Source of the DNA: JAOAFT01 sp035390885
GTDB lineage: Bacteria; Bacteroidota; Ignavibacteria; UBA10030
Assembly: GCA_035390885.1 (NCBI GenBank)
Contig: DAOOUW010000020.1
Coordinates: forward strand, 1 to 38,402
Direction of reading: 5' to 3'
Length of the DNA: 38,402 bases
This document shows positions 9,366 to 17,989 of this stretch, piece by piece. Under the pieces are notes generated by a model, which was not told where the DNA came from, searched no databases, and saw nothing but the letters and a program-made list of their open reading frames with translations. The translations under genes and the position numbers were made by a program. Position 1 is the first letter of the stretch; each line of letters opens with the position of its first letter.

Positions 9366-10964
9366 ATGAAAAAAATTCGTTTCCTTTTTTGTATCGGATT
9401 GTTTTGTGTTCCATTCTCGTTGCAAGCTCAAACGCCATCAAGAACAGAAATTCTCACTGCATTGAAAACGGCGACTCGTTACTTCGATGAAAGAGTCGAT
9501 TCCAATGGAAGATTTGTTTGGTACTATGCTTTAGATTTTTCACGTCGTTGGGGTGAACTCGAAGCATATCCATCAATGGCATGGATGCAAGGGCAAGGTA
9601 GTATTGAGATGGGAGAGACTTTTTTAGATTTATTTGATGCCACGAAGGATACATTTTATCTTAACCTTGCATTAAAAGTTGCTCACACGCTTGCGCAAGG
9701 TCAACTCGAGTGCGGAGGGTGGCATTACTTTATTGATTTTGCAGGAAAAGAATCGTTGAACAGGTGGTACAAAACAATTGGAAAGAGCGGATGGAGGCTA
9801 GAAGAATTTCGTTACTACTACGATAATGCAACATTTGATGATGGAGTTACAGCTAATGCAACGATGTTTTTGTTACGAATGGAATTAACGCATCCAACCG
9901 CAGAAGTTCGGACCGCTTTAATGAAGGCTCTCAATTTTATTAAGGAGAGTCAATATCCAAATGGCGCGTGGCCTCAACGATATCCGCCGCGTGATTCACT
10001 TTACAAGCTTGGGTACCCGAGTTATCCTTCTTACTATACTTTCAATGATGATGTTATATGGAATAACATTGTCTTCCTGATTACTTATAGAAAAGTCTTT
10101 GGCGATGCTTCTTTAGATGAACCAATCAGGCGTGGAATGAATTTTTATTTGGTCAGTCAAATGCCAGCGCCACAGGCTGGATGGTCGCAGCAATATTCAT
10201 TTGACCTTCGTCCGGCAGCAGCACGCACCTATGAACCTGCAGGTCTTGATCCATTTTTTACTGCAAAACATATAGCAGCGCTATGTAAATTTTATGAAAT
10301 GACTGGTGAAAAAAAATATCTAGCTCGTATTCCAGAAGCGCTTAGTTGGATAGAATCTGTTGCACTTTCGAAAGAAAATGGTGTTTTTCTATTACCGAAA
10401 TTTGTAGAAGTAGGAACTAATAAACCATTGTATACTCATCGGCGAGGCTCGAACACAAAGTGCGGCTTGTACTATGTCGATTACAATAGTAAAAATACTC
10501 TGGGACATTATAGAAGTGTAAGGCCATTGAATTTCGACGCAGTCAATTTAATTTATCGAACTACTCTAAAAGAGCAACCGAAGCGCTCTGAGAGCTTTTA
10601 TATTCCAAATATAGATTCGAATCAAAATCCGCTTGATCGAATCAAACAGGTATGCAAATATCTTCAATCTACAGGAGAGGCAGTGATAGAGGAACCTTTA
10701 GCCACCGTGAACCATGTAAACGATATTCTGGCTGCTCTTGATAGCGAAGGGCGATGGAAAACTCGTCACGCAATGATTAGTAATCCTTACCATGGAGAAC
10801 CGACGACGTGCGATTCGACCACAGAAGCATACGCATCTTCTTATGTTGGCGATGAATATGATACATCGCCGTTTGAAAATCCTACGCAGGAAGAATATCT
10901 CTCGACTAGTTACTATATAAGAAATGTTCATATTTTGTTGGATTATTTGCAGAATGGAAAATAA
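9366..10964 (+). CDS. Secreted pectate lyase-like protein (PL10-type)
   Basis: The start at ATG 9366 is set by GGAGA at 9356-9360; an upstream TTG would overlap that site. The N-terminus MKKIRFLFCIGLFCVPFSLQA is a Sec signal peptide cut near QAQ. The roughly 530-residue mature part looks all-helical (an alpha/alpha toroid) and carries segments resembling PL10 pectate lyases: PNGAWPQRYP, YYTFNDDVIWNNIVFL, AGWSQQYSFD and ARTYEPAGLD. PL10 enzymes cleave polygalacturonate by beta-elimination with a catalytic Arg; the Arg of ARTYEP is the likely equivalent. A C-terminal part of about 120 residues (PNIDSNQNPLD onward) looks like an extra region. It is monocistronic as far as can be seen. Another toroid-fold carbohydrate enzyme remains possible. 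Confidence 0.7.
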   Translation: MKKIRFLFCIGLFCVPFSLQAQTPSRTEILTALKTATRYFDERVDSNGRFVWYYALDFSRRWGELEAYPSMAWMQGQGSIEMGETFLDLFDATKDTFYLNLALKVAHTLAQGQLECGGWHYFIDFAGKESLNRWYKTIGKSGWRLEEFRYYYDNATFDDGVTANATMFLLRMELTHPTAEVRTALMKALNFIKESQYPNGAWPQRYPPRDSLYKLGYPSYPSYYTFNDDVIWNNIVFLITYRKVFGDASLDEPIRRGMNFYLVSQMPAPQAGWSQQYSFDLRPAAARTYEPAGLDPFFTAKHIAALCKFYEMTGEKKYLARIPEALSWIESVALSKENGVFLLPKFVEVGTNKPLYTHRRGSNTKCGLYYVDYNSKNTLGHYRSVRPLNFDAVNLIYRTTLKEQPKRSESFYIPNIDSNQNPLDRIKQVCKYLQSTGEAVIEEPLATVNHVNDILAALDSEGRWKTRHAMISNPYHGEPTTCDSTTEAYASSYVGDEYDTSPFENPTQEEYLSTSYYIRNVHILLDYLQNGK

Positions 10965-11087
10965 TATCAACTTGATGATGAGATAGCATTGCCAATAGTA
11001 AACGAAAAGTCTATATTGAAACAGAAATTATAGTGGTAATTGAAAGTGAGTATGATTAGCGGAATGTAAAAATCTCTGGAGGTCATA

Positions 11088-12326
11088 ATGGGCTTCAGTA
11101 CCATTGAGTGGACAATCCCGTTACGATTTATTGTGGCGCTGGCGCTGGGATTTCTTGTAGGGTTGGAACGAGAGAGTGCAAAGGGAGAGCGAAAGCTGGT
11201 ATTCGGTGGCGTTCGTACGCACCCTATTATTAGTATGTTTGGCTTTGGATGCGCTTGGCTTTATTCTATTGGAGCATCGTTCATGTTGCCAATGGGATTG
11301 CTGGCAATTGCGCTGCTGACAGGGATAAATTACTTTGCAAAAATTCGAGTAGAACAATTTGGCTCGACAAGCGAAGTTTCTGCGCTCCTCACCTTTATTA
11401 CCGGTGCGCTTGCAATGCTAGTCGATATCTGGATTGCGATGGCGATGGGTATTGTAAATACAATATTACTATCCGAAAAAGCAAAACTCGAATCAACCGT
11501 AGAGCGATTGAGTAAAGTTGAATTTCTTGCGCTGATTAAATTCTTACTCATTACGCTTATTATCTATCCCGTGCTTCCGAATAAGGAATTTACTCAGTTC
11601 CTTATCAATCCTGCTCGAGTCTGGTGGATTGTGATTATTGTTTCTTCATTAGGATTCGTAGGATATTTTCTGGAGAAAAAATTTGGCGAACGGCTCGGTT
11701 TATGGCTTTCGGGCTTGCTGGGAGGAATTGTATCAAGTACTGTTGTAACATTGTCGGTGGGACGTATAGCTCGTAAATTTCCAGCCCGTTCTGCCGATGC
11801 ACTGCAGGCTGCGCTTCTTGCCAGTAGTGTTATGTATTTGCGAATTCTTGTACTCATCTTTATTATCAATCCAGGATTTCTTTCTTATCTATGGTATCGG
11901 CTGTTGATACTCTCTGCCGCAGGCGCTTTAATATCAGTGCAAAAGAAAACAAAGAGCAGCAATGCATCAGGAGAATTGCCAGAACTTCAAAACCCATTTG
12001 AGTTACGACCAGCGTTAGGATTTGCATTGTTTTTTGTGGCGTTATCTGTGATAACAACAATTGTTAAAACCACTATAGGTAATGCTGGTTTACTTGGTTT
12101 GGCGGCAATTGTTGGAGTTACAGACATCGATCCTTTTTTACTTTCGATTATTCAAAATCCAGGCGATAGTGTACAGGTTGGAGCTATTGCGATTCTCATT
12201 GCAATGGCAAGTAATACTGTTGCCAAAGGAATATATTTTTATTCATACACGACAACAAATCGCAAACAGGTGGTGTTAAGGTACTCATTGTTGACTTTGT
12301 GCCACATCCCGCTCATTCTTTTTTGA
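11088..12326 (+). CDS. MgtC/SapB-family membrane protein with DUF4010 domain
   Basis: A 412-residue integral membrane protein. The first 150 residues hold the MgtC/SapB signature (RFIVALALGFLVGLERE, then GGVRTHPIISMFGFG) and about four hydrophobic segments. The remainder is a DUF4010-type domain with roughly seven more, including GLWLSGLLGGIVSSTVVTLS. MgtC relatives are linked to magnesium-limited growth and to control of membrane ATP synthase; the fused MgtC-DUF4010 type has no established function that I know of. A strong GGAGG lies at the right distance before the ATG. The next gene starts 8 bases after the stop, so the two are almost certainly co-translated. Confidence 0.85.
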   Translation: MGFSTIEWTIPLRFIVALALGFLVGLERESAKGERKLVFGGVRTHPIISMFGFGCAWLYSIGASFMLPMGLLAIALLTGINYFAKIRVEQFGSTSEVSALLTFITGALAMLVDIWIAMAMGIVNTILLSEKAKLESTVERLSKVEFLALIKFLLITLIIYPVLPNKEFTQFLINPARVWWIVIIVSSLGFVGYFLEKKFGERLGLWLSGLLGGIVSSTVVTLSVGRIARKFPARSADALQAALLASSVMYLRILVLIFIINPGFLSYLWYRLLILSAAGALISVQKKTKSSNASGELPELQNPFELRPALGFALFFVALSVITTIVKTTIGNAGLLGLAAIVGVTDIDPFLLSIIQNPGDSVQVGAIAILIAMASNTVAKGIYFYSYTTTNRKQVVLRYSLLTLCHIPLILF

Positions 12327-12333
12327 GGTGTAA

Positions 12334-13434
12334 ATGAGAATCGTTCAGTATATAAGCCTGAACATTATTATTGGATGCGTCGTATGTATTGTGATTTCAT
12401 GCAGGCCGATTTATCATGAAATTTATCCAAACTTGATCGACGGAAAATATGACTCGGAATTTCCGTATCGAGATTGTTCAGCGCAGCTGGCAGAAATTTC
12501 TTCGTCAGTCAAAATGATTAGCTCGGTAGCGTACTATCGGAACTATCTCTTTCCATTGGAATCGAAGGTTACTTTGCAGAAGTTACAATCTGACGATGCA
12601 AAACGTTTCGCTACGAAAGAAATAATTCTCAATCGTTCTTCATCGGGCACGGCAACAGTTCTTTTTTCATCTCAAACGAATGTTCTGCTATTAACCTGCG
12701 CTCATGTTATTTCATTCCCCGAAACTCTTATCACTTACTATTTGAATGATGCTCAGCAGTCGACTCCATATATTCATACAATCTCATATAAAGAGCGCCA
12801 ATCAAATTATGTTGCAGGAATTGCAGGCTCCAAAGAGCTCGATATTCTTGTTCAGGATTCTCAACGGGATGTCGCACTTGTCGGAACAAGCATTATGTCT
12901 GACTTTCCACCGATGTCATTGCATTATCCGTTTGGTCACGCAAAAGAGTTGGAGTGGGGAAGTTTTGTTTATGTCTTTGGTTATCCTGCAGGACAATGTA
13001 TCGTTACAAAAGCGATTGTAAGCAATCCAAACAAAGATAAGTCTGGCGCTTTTTTAATTGATGCCGTTGTGAATAGGGGATTTAGCGGTGGATTGGCGTT
13101 AGCGGTTCGCGATGGTGTGCCGAATTTCGAAGTGGTTGGAATGGTAAGACTCGTTGCCGCAAAGGCAGAATACTATCTTTCTCCAACTCGAGAAGGTACA
13201 TCGATTGAATACGATCCCGATGTGCCATACACGGATGATGTTTATATCAATCGTCGGTTGAATATCGAGTACGGAGTTACGCAAGTTATTTCAAGTGAAT
13301 CGATTCTTGATGTGCTTAAAGCTAATCAGACTCAATTACAAGCGCGTGGATATCATGTTTCATCGGTATTATCAAGATACTCGTCATCTAAGGATTCGGA
13401 TATAAAGATAGATTCATCCACAAAAATTCGCTGA
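12334..13434 (+). CDS. Trypsin-like serine protease, predicted lipoprotein
   Basis: The 366 residues begin with a hydrophobic signal and a lipobox-like VISC (C23), suggesting a lipid-anchored protein facing the periplasm or outer membrane. The chymotrypsin-fold triad can be traced: H124 in LTCAHV, D179 in SQRDVAL and S251 in GFSGGL. The oxyanion region GFSGG is intact, so it should be active. This looks like the Trypsin_2 type without a PDZ domain, unlike DegP/HtrA. The C-terminal 100 residues lack a recognised domain and end in a Ser/Lys-rich tail. GAGGTG sits four bases before the start. Coupling to the MgtC-like gene upstream suggests a shared role, which is not known. Confidence 0.75.
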   Translation: MRIVQYISLNIIIGCVVCIVISCRPIYHEIYPNLIDGKYDSEFPYRDCSAQLAEISSSVKMISSVAYYRNYLFPLESKVTLQKLQSDDAKRFATKEIILNRSSSGTATVLFSSQTNVLLLTCAHVISFPETLITYYLNDAQQSTPYIHTISYKERQSNYVAGIAGSKELDILVQDSQRDVALVGTSIMSDFPPMSLHYPFGHAKELEWGSFVYVFGYPAGQCIVTKAIVSNPNKDKSGAFLIDAVVNRGFSGGLALAVRDGVPNFEVVGMVRLVAAKAEYYLSPTREGTSIEYDPDVPYTDDVYINRRLNIEYGVTQVISSESILDVLKANQTQLQARGYHVSSVLSRYSSSKDSDIKIDSSTKIR

Positions 13435-13490
13435 TAGTTTCGATATCAAATATCAAGCGTTCCCCATGCTGCCAAAACTTTTCAAAGGTT

Positions 13491-13661
13491 TTAGTGAGGT
13501 GAAAGTCCTCCTCGAATTCGTCCGGCTGCAACGTACCGCACTACTTTATCAATTTTTTTGTTGTATAATTTTTGGGGCAATCGTTTCTGAGATAAATTTT
13601 TACGTTCGGATGTTTTTGGTAATTGTGGACTGGTTCCCTGAGAAGTTTGTGTGGGTTTCAT
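13491..13661 (-). CDS. Small basic protein of unknown function (56 aa)
   Basis: No family is recognised. The start ATG at 13661 has an excellent Shine-Dalgarno, AAAGGAG at 13673-13667, five bases away, and a perfect consensus promoter lies a further 50 bases upstream. The 56 residues contain 13 Lys/Arg against 2 acidic residues, a polar N-terminal half rich in Thr, Gln, Ser and Pro, and a C-terminal half (IDKVVRYVAAGRIRGG) that could form a short helix. It has no signal peptide or membrane segment. The expression signals are the main evidence; composition alone would not justify the call. It could bind nucleic acid or the ribosome because of its charge, but that is speculation. It is divergent from tsaD. 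Confidence 0.5.
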   Translation of the reverse strand: MKPTQTSQGTSPQLPKTSERKNLSQKRLPQKLYNKKIDKVVRYVAAGRIRGGLSPH

Positions 13662-13723
13662 AACGACTCCTTTCACATTGGGTTCATCGGTTATTTTTCC
13701 CTAAAACAACTTCTTTTGTGGAA

Positions 13724-13752
13724 ATTATATAAAGTTTACGAACAAATGTCAA
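13724..13752 (-). promoter_or_regulatory. Perfect sigma-70 consensus promoter
   Basis: On the minus strand TTGACA (13752-13747), a 17-base spacer and TATAAT (13729-13724) match the housekeeping consensus at all twelve positions. Transcription would start near 13717 and give a leader of about 56 bases to the small ORF at 13661. Confidence 0.75.
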
Positions 13753-13774
13753 GCACATTACTCAGGCGTTTATA

Positions 13775-13803
13775 TTGCAACGGGTAGCATTTTTCTGTAT
13801 CAT
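13775..13803 (+). promoter_or_regulatory. Candidate tsaD promoter
   Basis: TTGCAA and TATCAT are separated by 17 bases. The predicted start of transcription, about 13810, is only a few bases before the tsaD ATG at 13813, where no Shine-Dalgarno is visible. The mRNA may therefore be nearly leaderless. Confidence 0.4.
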
Positions 13804-13812
13804 TATATTACT

Positions 13813-14820
13813 ATGATTTTATTGGGAATTGAAACATCATGCGATGAAACTTCTGCAGCTGTAATAAAAGACGGCGCACTATTATCCAATGTTACTGTTG
13901 TGCAATATTTTCATTCTCATCATGGCGGTGTTGTACCGGAGCTGGCATCTCGGGCGCATCTTCGGTTAATTGTCCCAATTGTTGATGAAGCGCTTCAGCA
14001 GGCGGGAATTTCCAAAAATTTTCTTAACGGAATTGCGGCTGTTTATGGTCCTGGATTAATTGGCTCGTTGTTGGTTGGATTGAGTTTTGGAAAGGCTATG
14101 GCTTTAGGATTGAATATTCCATTTGTCGGAATCAATCATATGGAAGCTCATATGTTTGCTAATTTTATTGAAGAACCAAAGCCGTCGTTTCCATTTGTAA
14201 ATCTCACAGTTTCTGGAGGACATACGCAACTCGTATTTGTAAAAGATTATTTCGAGTATGAAGCGCTGGGTACGACACTCGATGATGCTGCTGGCGAGGC
14301 TTTTGATAAAGTTGCAAAGATGTTAGGCATTGACTATCCGGGCGGTCCGCTTATCGACCGTTTAGCTCGCGATGGTAATCCTGATGCGATTCCATTTCCT
14401 CGTCCGTGGCTCGAATCAGATTCATTGAACTTTAGCTTTAGTGGATTGAAAACCTCTGTGCTATATTACTTAAGAAGAGTTGGATTTAATCCAGCACAGG
14501 CGGATGAACAATTTGTAAAAGATGTGTGCGCAAGTTTTCAAGCGAGCGTCATTGATGTTTTAGCGGGGAAGTTAATGAAGGCAGCGGAGAAAAAAAATGT
14601 CCAGGATGTTGCCGTCTCTGGAGGGGTTGCAGCTAACTCAGCGTTGAGGAAAAGATTGGAAGAAGTAACACAGAAGCATGGAAAACGGTTGTTCGTTCCG
14701 AAAATTGAATATTGCACGGATAATGCTGCAATGGTTGCTCTTGTTGGATATGAACGACTGCGACGGGGAATTAGTACGCCTTTTGAGATTGAAGTAGAAC
14801 CAAATTTACAATTAGTGTGA
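13813..14820 (+). CDS. tsaD: tRNA N6-adenosine threonylcarbamoyltransferase TsaD
   Basis: It transfers the threonylcarbamoyl group to A37 of ANN-decoding tRNAs to make t6A, acting with TsaB and TsaE in bacteria. The 335-residue length is standard. Signature features are the N-terminal LGIETSCDETSAA, the metal-binding histidines H109 and H113 in INHMEAHM, the SGGHTQL loop, and the C-terminal DNAAMVAL with its metal-binding Asp. No Shine-Dalgarno precedes the ATG; the promoter just upstream suggests a very short leader. The stop overlaps the start region of the chorismate mutase gene, so this is probably the first gene of a unit running through mltG to the Ig-like lipoprotein. Confidence 0.96.
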   Translation: MILLGIETSCDETSAAVIKDGALLSNVTVVQYFHSHHGGVVPELASRAHLRLIVPIVDEALQQAGISKNFLNGIAAVYGPGLIGSLLVGLSFGKAMALGLNIPFVGINHMEAHMFANFIEEPKPSFPFVNLTVSGGHTQLVFVKDYFEYEALGTTLDDAAGEAFDKVAKMLGIDYPGGPLIDRLARDGNPDAIPFPRPWLESDSLNFSFSGLKTSVLYYLRRVGFNPAQADEQFVKDVCASFQASVIDVLAGKLMKAAEKKNVQDVAVSGGVAANSALRKRLEEVTQKHGKRLFVPKIEYCTDNAAMVALVGYERLRRGISTPFEIEVEPNLQLV

Positions 14821-14828
14821 GGTGGAGT

Positions 14829-15128
14829 GTGGCAAAAGAGACAGATGAAATTAAAGAGTGGCGAAAAAAAATCGATGAGATCGATATTCAATTGGTTCGG
14901 TTGCTCAATGAACGTGCAAGATGCGCTGAAAAAATTGGCAGTATTAAAATGAAACTGGGTGCAGAAGTCTATTCTCCTGAGCGTGAAAAACAAGTTATGG
15001 ATAATGTTACACGCCATAATCAAGGACCGCTTTCAAATGCTGCGTTGTGTCGATTGTTTGAACGCATCGTTGATGAGTCACGCATTCTAGAACGTTCTCT
15101 TGGCGAAAAAACAGAACGCAATAAGTAG
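14829..15128 (+). CDS. Chorismate mutase, AroQ class, monofunctional
   Basis: It rearranges chorismate to prephenate for Phe/Tyr synthesis. The 99-residue all-helical domain shows the AroQ pattern: WRKKIDEIDIQLVRLLNERA in helix 1, then KIGSIK and SPEREKQVM, with active-site arginines and a lysine in the expected places. It has no fused DAHP synthase, prephenate dehydratase or dehydrogenase. A GTG at 14817 would overlap the tsaD stop; GTG 14829 is preferred because AGGTGG at 14820-14825 sits just before it, although the spacing is tight. It ends at the start region of mltG. No other aromatic-pathway gene is present, so its placement between tsaD and mltG looks like packing rather than shared function. 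Confidence 0.88.
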   Translation: MAKETDEIKEWRKKIDEIDIQLVRLLNERARCAEKIGSIKMKLGAEVYSPEREKQVMDNVTRHNQGPLSNAALCRLFERIVDESRILERSLGEKTERNK

Positions 15129-15130
15129 TG

Positions 15131-16177
15131 ATGAAGCGATTGAATAAAAAGTTGATTGTTCTTTTTGCCGCATTAATAATATTAGTGGCAGTGTTTTTTG
15201 TTTACGTTCTCTGGTTGCCAAATTCTATAAGCAATCCAAAAGGCGAGGTAGTTACAATTTCTAAGGGAATGTCTTTCCATGCGGTTGCCGATTCACTTGA
15301 TGCAAAAGGAATTGTACGAAGCAAATGGGCATTTATGCTTGCTGGCCGTTTCTTAGGATCCACGAAATCAATAAAGGTCGGCAAGTACATTTTTCTATCC
15401 GGAATGTCCAATGAGCAAATCCTGCGTGATATATGCAAGGGGAAATCAAGGCTTGTCATCTCTGTTACGATTCCGGAAGGCTGGCGTCTAGAACAAATCG
15501 CACATCGTTATGAACGAGAACTTGGTATTAGCACAGATCGTTTTCTTCAACTCTGCTATGACTCGACTTTCATTGTGTCAAACGGGGTAAATGCGCCATC
15601 GTTGGAAGGGTATTTGATGCCGGATACGTATTCTTTTTACTGGCAACCCGATGAAGAAGAAGTTATCAAACGTATGCTTGATGGACTTTTTTCATTCTAT
15701 TCGGATAGTTTGATAGAGCGTCAGAAGCAATTGAAAGTTTCTCTCCATGAAGTATTGACGCTCGCATCAATCGTTGAAGCGGAATCAATATCGGATGAAG
15801 AGCGTCCGCGTATTGCTGGCGTCTATTGGAATCGATTAAAGAAGAAAATGCGTCTCGAAGCGGATCCCACTGTTCAATATGCGATTGGGAAAGAACGGAG
15901 ACTGTTGTATCGGGATCTCGATGTGAATTCTCCTTACAACACATATCGTCGGATAGGATTGCCTCCAGGTCCAATCAACAATCCTGGGCGAGCGTCTATT
16001 CTTGCTACACTCTATCCGGAAAAACATTCTTACATTTATTTTGTATCGAATGGCGCTGGTGGACATCGGTTTGCGTCGTCGTATTCCGAGCATCAGCGGA
16101 ATGTTGCACTGTATCGTAAATTTCGACGAGAACAACGACGTCTTGCAATGCAAAAAATTTCTGCAGAAGAACAATAA
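15131..16177 (+). CDS. mltG: Endolytic murein transglycosylase MltG (YceG-like)
   Basis: It cleaves nascent glycan strands and is thought to set their length during wall synthesis. An N-terminal membrane anchor (about residues 8-30) is followed by a LysM-like segment and the YceG catalytic domain. Visible motifs are EGYLMPDTY, the catalytic Glu in LASIVEAE (about residue 216), RIAGVYWNRL, LEADPTVQYA and RIGLPPGPINNPG. The length of about 348 residues is typical. GTG 15128 overlaps the preceding stop; ATG 15131 is three bases further and gives the same protein minus one Met. The protein acts at the outer face of the inner membrane. Confidence 0.94.
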   Translation: MKRLNKKLIVLFAALIILVAVFFVYVLWLPNSISNPKGEVVTISKGMSFHAVADSLDAKGIVRSKWAFMLAGRFLGSTKSIKVGKYIFLSGMSNEQILRDICKGKSRLVISVTIPEGWRLEQIAHRYERELGISTDRFLQLCYDSTFIVSNGVNAPSLEGYLMPDTYSFYWQPDEEEVIKRMLDGLFSFYSDSLIERQKQLKVSLHEVLTLASIVEAESISDEERPRIAGVYWNRLKKKMRLEADPTVQYAIGKERRLLYRDLDVNSPYNTYRRIGLPPGPINNPGRASILATLYPEKHSYIYFVSNGAGGHRFASSYSEHQRNVALYRKFRREQRRLAMQKISAEEQ

Positions 16178-16238
16178 CAGCTATATACGGACGGAGCTTT
16201 TATTGAGCAGAGAGATGGAAAGGAAGGTTGTATCTTCG

Positions 16239-17981
16239 ATGTTTATGCGCCAGAATAAATTTCCAATCCTATGGAAATCTCTATTTCATTTGATTGGAAT
16301 AGCAATCATCGCTTGCACATTTATAGACTGCGCTAATCGTATGCCGCCGCCCGGTGGTCCGGTGAATCGGACGCCTCCAGCAATAATTTCTACACTGCCA
16401 GCGAATGGAAGCACAAATTTTATGGGTTCGCGGATTCGTATCGAATTTAATCAATATGTGGATGAGCGATCCGTCGAAGAGTCCATTTTTATTTCGCCGT
16501 ATGTTGGTCAACTTGAGTTCAAATGGCATGGGAAAAAAGTAGACATAGTATTTGAAGATACGCTACGATCGAATATTACCTATGTTGTTACTGTCGGAAC
16601 AGATGTTACTGGATACTACACGAAAACACGGATGGCTCAATCGTTTACACTGGCATTCTCGACTGGTTCAGAAATTAATCAAGGCGCCTTGAGCGGCTCT
16701 ATCATTCCACGGAATGAAAATGATACAAAAAGCGGAGTGATGATCTTTGCTTATCGAATTGACTCATTTTCGAAAGATACACTAAATCCTGCTCGCCATT
16801 CTCCTGATTTTATCACACAAACCGGAGTCAAAGGAGAGTTCTCTTTTGTTCATCTGCCGTGGGGAATGGTTCGCCTTTTTGCAATTCGCGATGAGTATCG
16901 GAATCTTCTCTACGATTGCGGTGTTGACGATTTTGGCGTGTGTATGCAGGACTATAATTTGAGTGAGTCTGATTCTTCTTTTTCAAATATTATAATGCAA
17001 TTAGCGCGCGAAGATACAACGGCTCCGATTTTAATTAAAGTGAACCCTATCAATAATAAAAAAGTTGACGCTTCATTTTCTGAGTCACTACATCCTCGCT
17101 CTCTTGATGTGAATAATTTTTCTATTCTTGATACTACTACAAATGCGTTGCTTAAGGTAAATAGTATTTATCCTTCTACTTCCAATAAAACGAGTGTAAT
17201 GATAAACACAGAGGAACAGGATTCGCTCTCACGATATCGTTTGACAGTTAATGGCGTCAGGGATTCGGCTGGAAATGTTATTTCGCCTAAAGGAAATTCC
17301 CTTGTATTTTCTGGCTCTTCAATTCCTGATTCGCTACGATTTCAACTTGAAAGTGTCTCTATAAAGGATAGTACGCTTGGTGTTCCTTTACACCCATCTT
17401 TTCATTTTACTTTTTCGGATGCTGTAGATACTGCTCATTGTGGCGAGTGGTTGCGTTTAAGAGCGGATAGTGCATCGTTCGTTCCTCTTATTGTTCATTG
17501 GCAAACTTTAACTACATCTACTGCACAGCCCGTAGATCCGTTAATTGGGTTACATTGGTATTCATTAGAAGCTGAGCTCTTTAAGATAAAGCGATGGGAT
17601 AGTGTCTCTTTAGAAGATTCGTTGAAGCAGTGGCGTTTTCAAACTCTCGATTCATACGAGCTTGGAAGTGTGAGCGGTAGTGTGACTTTGAAATCTCATA
17701 ATCAACCAGTTGGAACGTTATATGTTATTTCGATCCCAGTAGAAAAATCTATTGAACGTTCTACTGCTGTCGTTGATAAGACTGGAACTTTTTCTTTTCC
17801 AATGTTACAGGCAGGGAAGTATGTATTGAAAGTGTTTGAAGATACCAATAGAAATGGGGTATACGATCCGGGTAAGCCTTTTCCTTTCCAGCCTTCGGAA
17901 CCGGTATTCCTTTTCAATGACACATTACGGATTAGGGCACGATGGCCATTAGAGGGAGTAAATCTAAATCTTCCATTTTAA
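16239..17981 (+). CDS. Ig-like domain lipoprotein (Big_5 type)
   Basis: The predicted 580-residue surface or periplasmic lipoprotein begins with a hydrophobic signal ending in FIDC, followed by PPPGGPVNRTPPAIISTLPANG. This is the opening of a Big_5 (SbsA-like) Ig domain often found in Bacteroidota-type lipoproteins. A second similar segment (RFQLESVSIKDSTLGVPLHP) begins near 17338. The last 100 residues (GSVSGSVTLKSHNQPVGTLY, then FEDTNRNGVYDPGKPFPFQP) resemble a carboxypeptidase-regulatory or SdrD-like beta sandwich with a calcium-type loop. Starts at 16215, 16239 and 16245 are possible; 16239 is chosen because AAGGAAGG lies about 11 bases before it and it gives the best signal peptide. It lies 61 bases after mltG. 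Function unknown. Confidence 0.75.
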   Translation: MFMRQNKFPILWKSLFHLIGIAIIACTFIDCANRMPPPGGPVNRTPPAIISTLPANGSTNFMGSRIRIEFNQYVDERSVEESIFISPYVGQLEFKWHGKKVDIVFEDTLRSNITYVVTVGTDVTGYYTKTRMAQSFTLAFSTGSEINQGALSGSIIPRNENDTKSGVMIFAYRIDSFSKDTLNPARHSPDFITQTGVKGEFSFVHLPWGMVRLFAIRDEYRNLLYDCGVDDFGVCMQDYNLSESDSSFSNIIMQLAREDTTAPILIKVNPINNKKVDASFSESLHPRSLDVNNFSILDTTTNALLKVNSIYPSTSNKTSVMINTEEQDSLSRYRLTVNGVRDSAGNVISPKGNSLVFSGSSIPDSLRFQLESVSIKDSTLGVPLHPSFHFTFSDAVDTAHCGEWLRLRADSASFVPLIVHWQTLTTSTAQPVDPLIGLHWYSLEAELFKIKRWDSVSLEDSLKQWRFQTLDSYELGSVSGSVTLKSHNQPVGTLYVISIPVEKSIERSTAVVDKTGTFSFPMLQAGKYVLKVFEDTNRNGVYDPGKPFPFQPSEPVFLFNDTLRIRARWPLEGVNLNLPF

Positions 17982-17989
17982 CCCAGATT

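Noticed and set aside
13496..13510. GAGG-TGAAAGT-CCTC hairpin resembling a group II intron or other structured RNA fragment
   Set aside because: Only a 4-bp stem, no domain V-like hairpin and no reverse transcriptase nearby; it also overlaps the end of the small ORF.
13466..13663. Plus-strand 65-codon frame opposite the small basic ORF
   Set aside because: No ribosome-binding site, low-complexity hydrophobic content, and the promoter and Shine-Dalgarno both support the minus strand.
14538..15023. 161-codon minus-strand frame antisense to tsaD and chorismate mutase
   Set aside because: It is a shadow of two well-supported genes, with no start signals of its own.
16002..16238. N-terminal extension of the Ig-like lipoprotein into mltG
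   Set aside because: It would overlap mltG by about 175 bases and bury the lipoprotein signal; later ATGs fit better.
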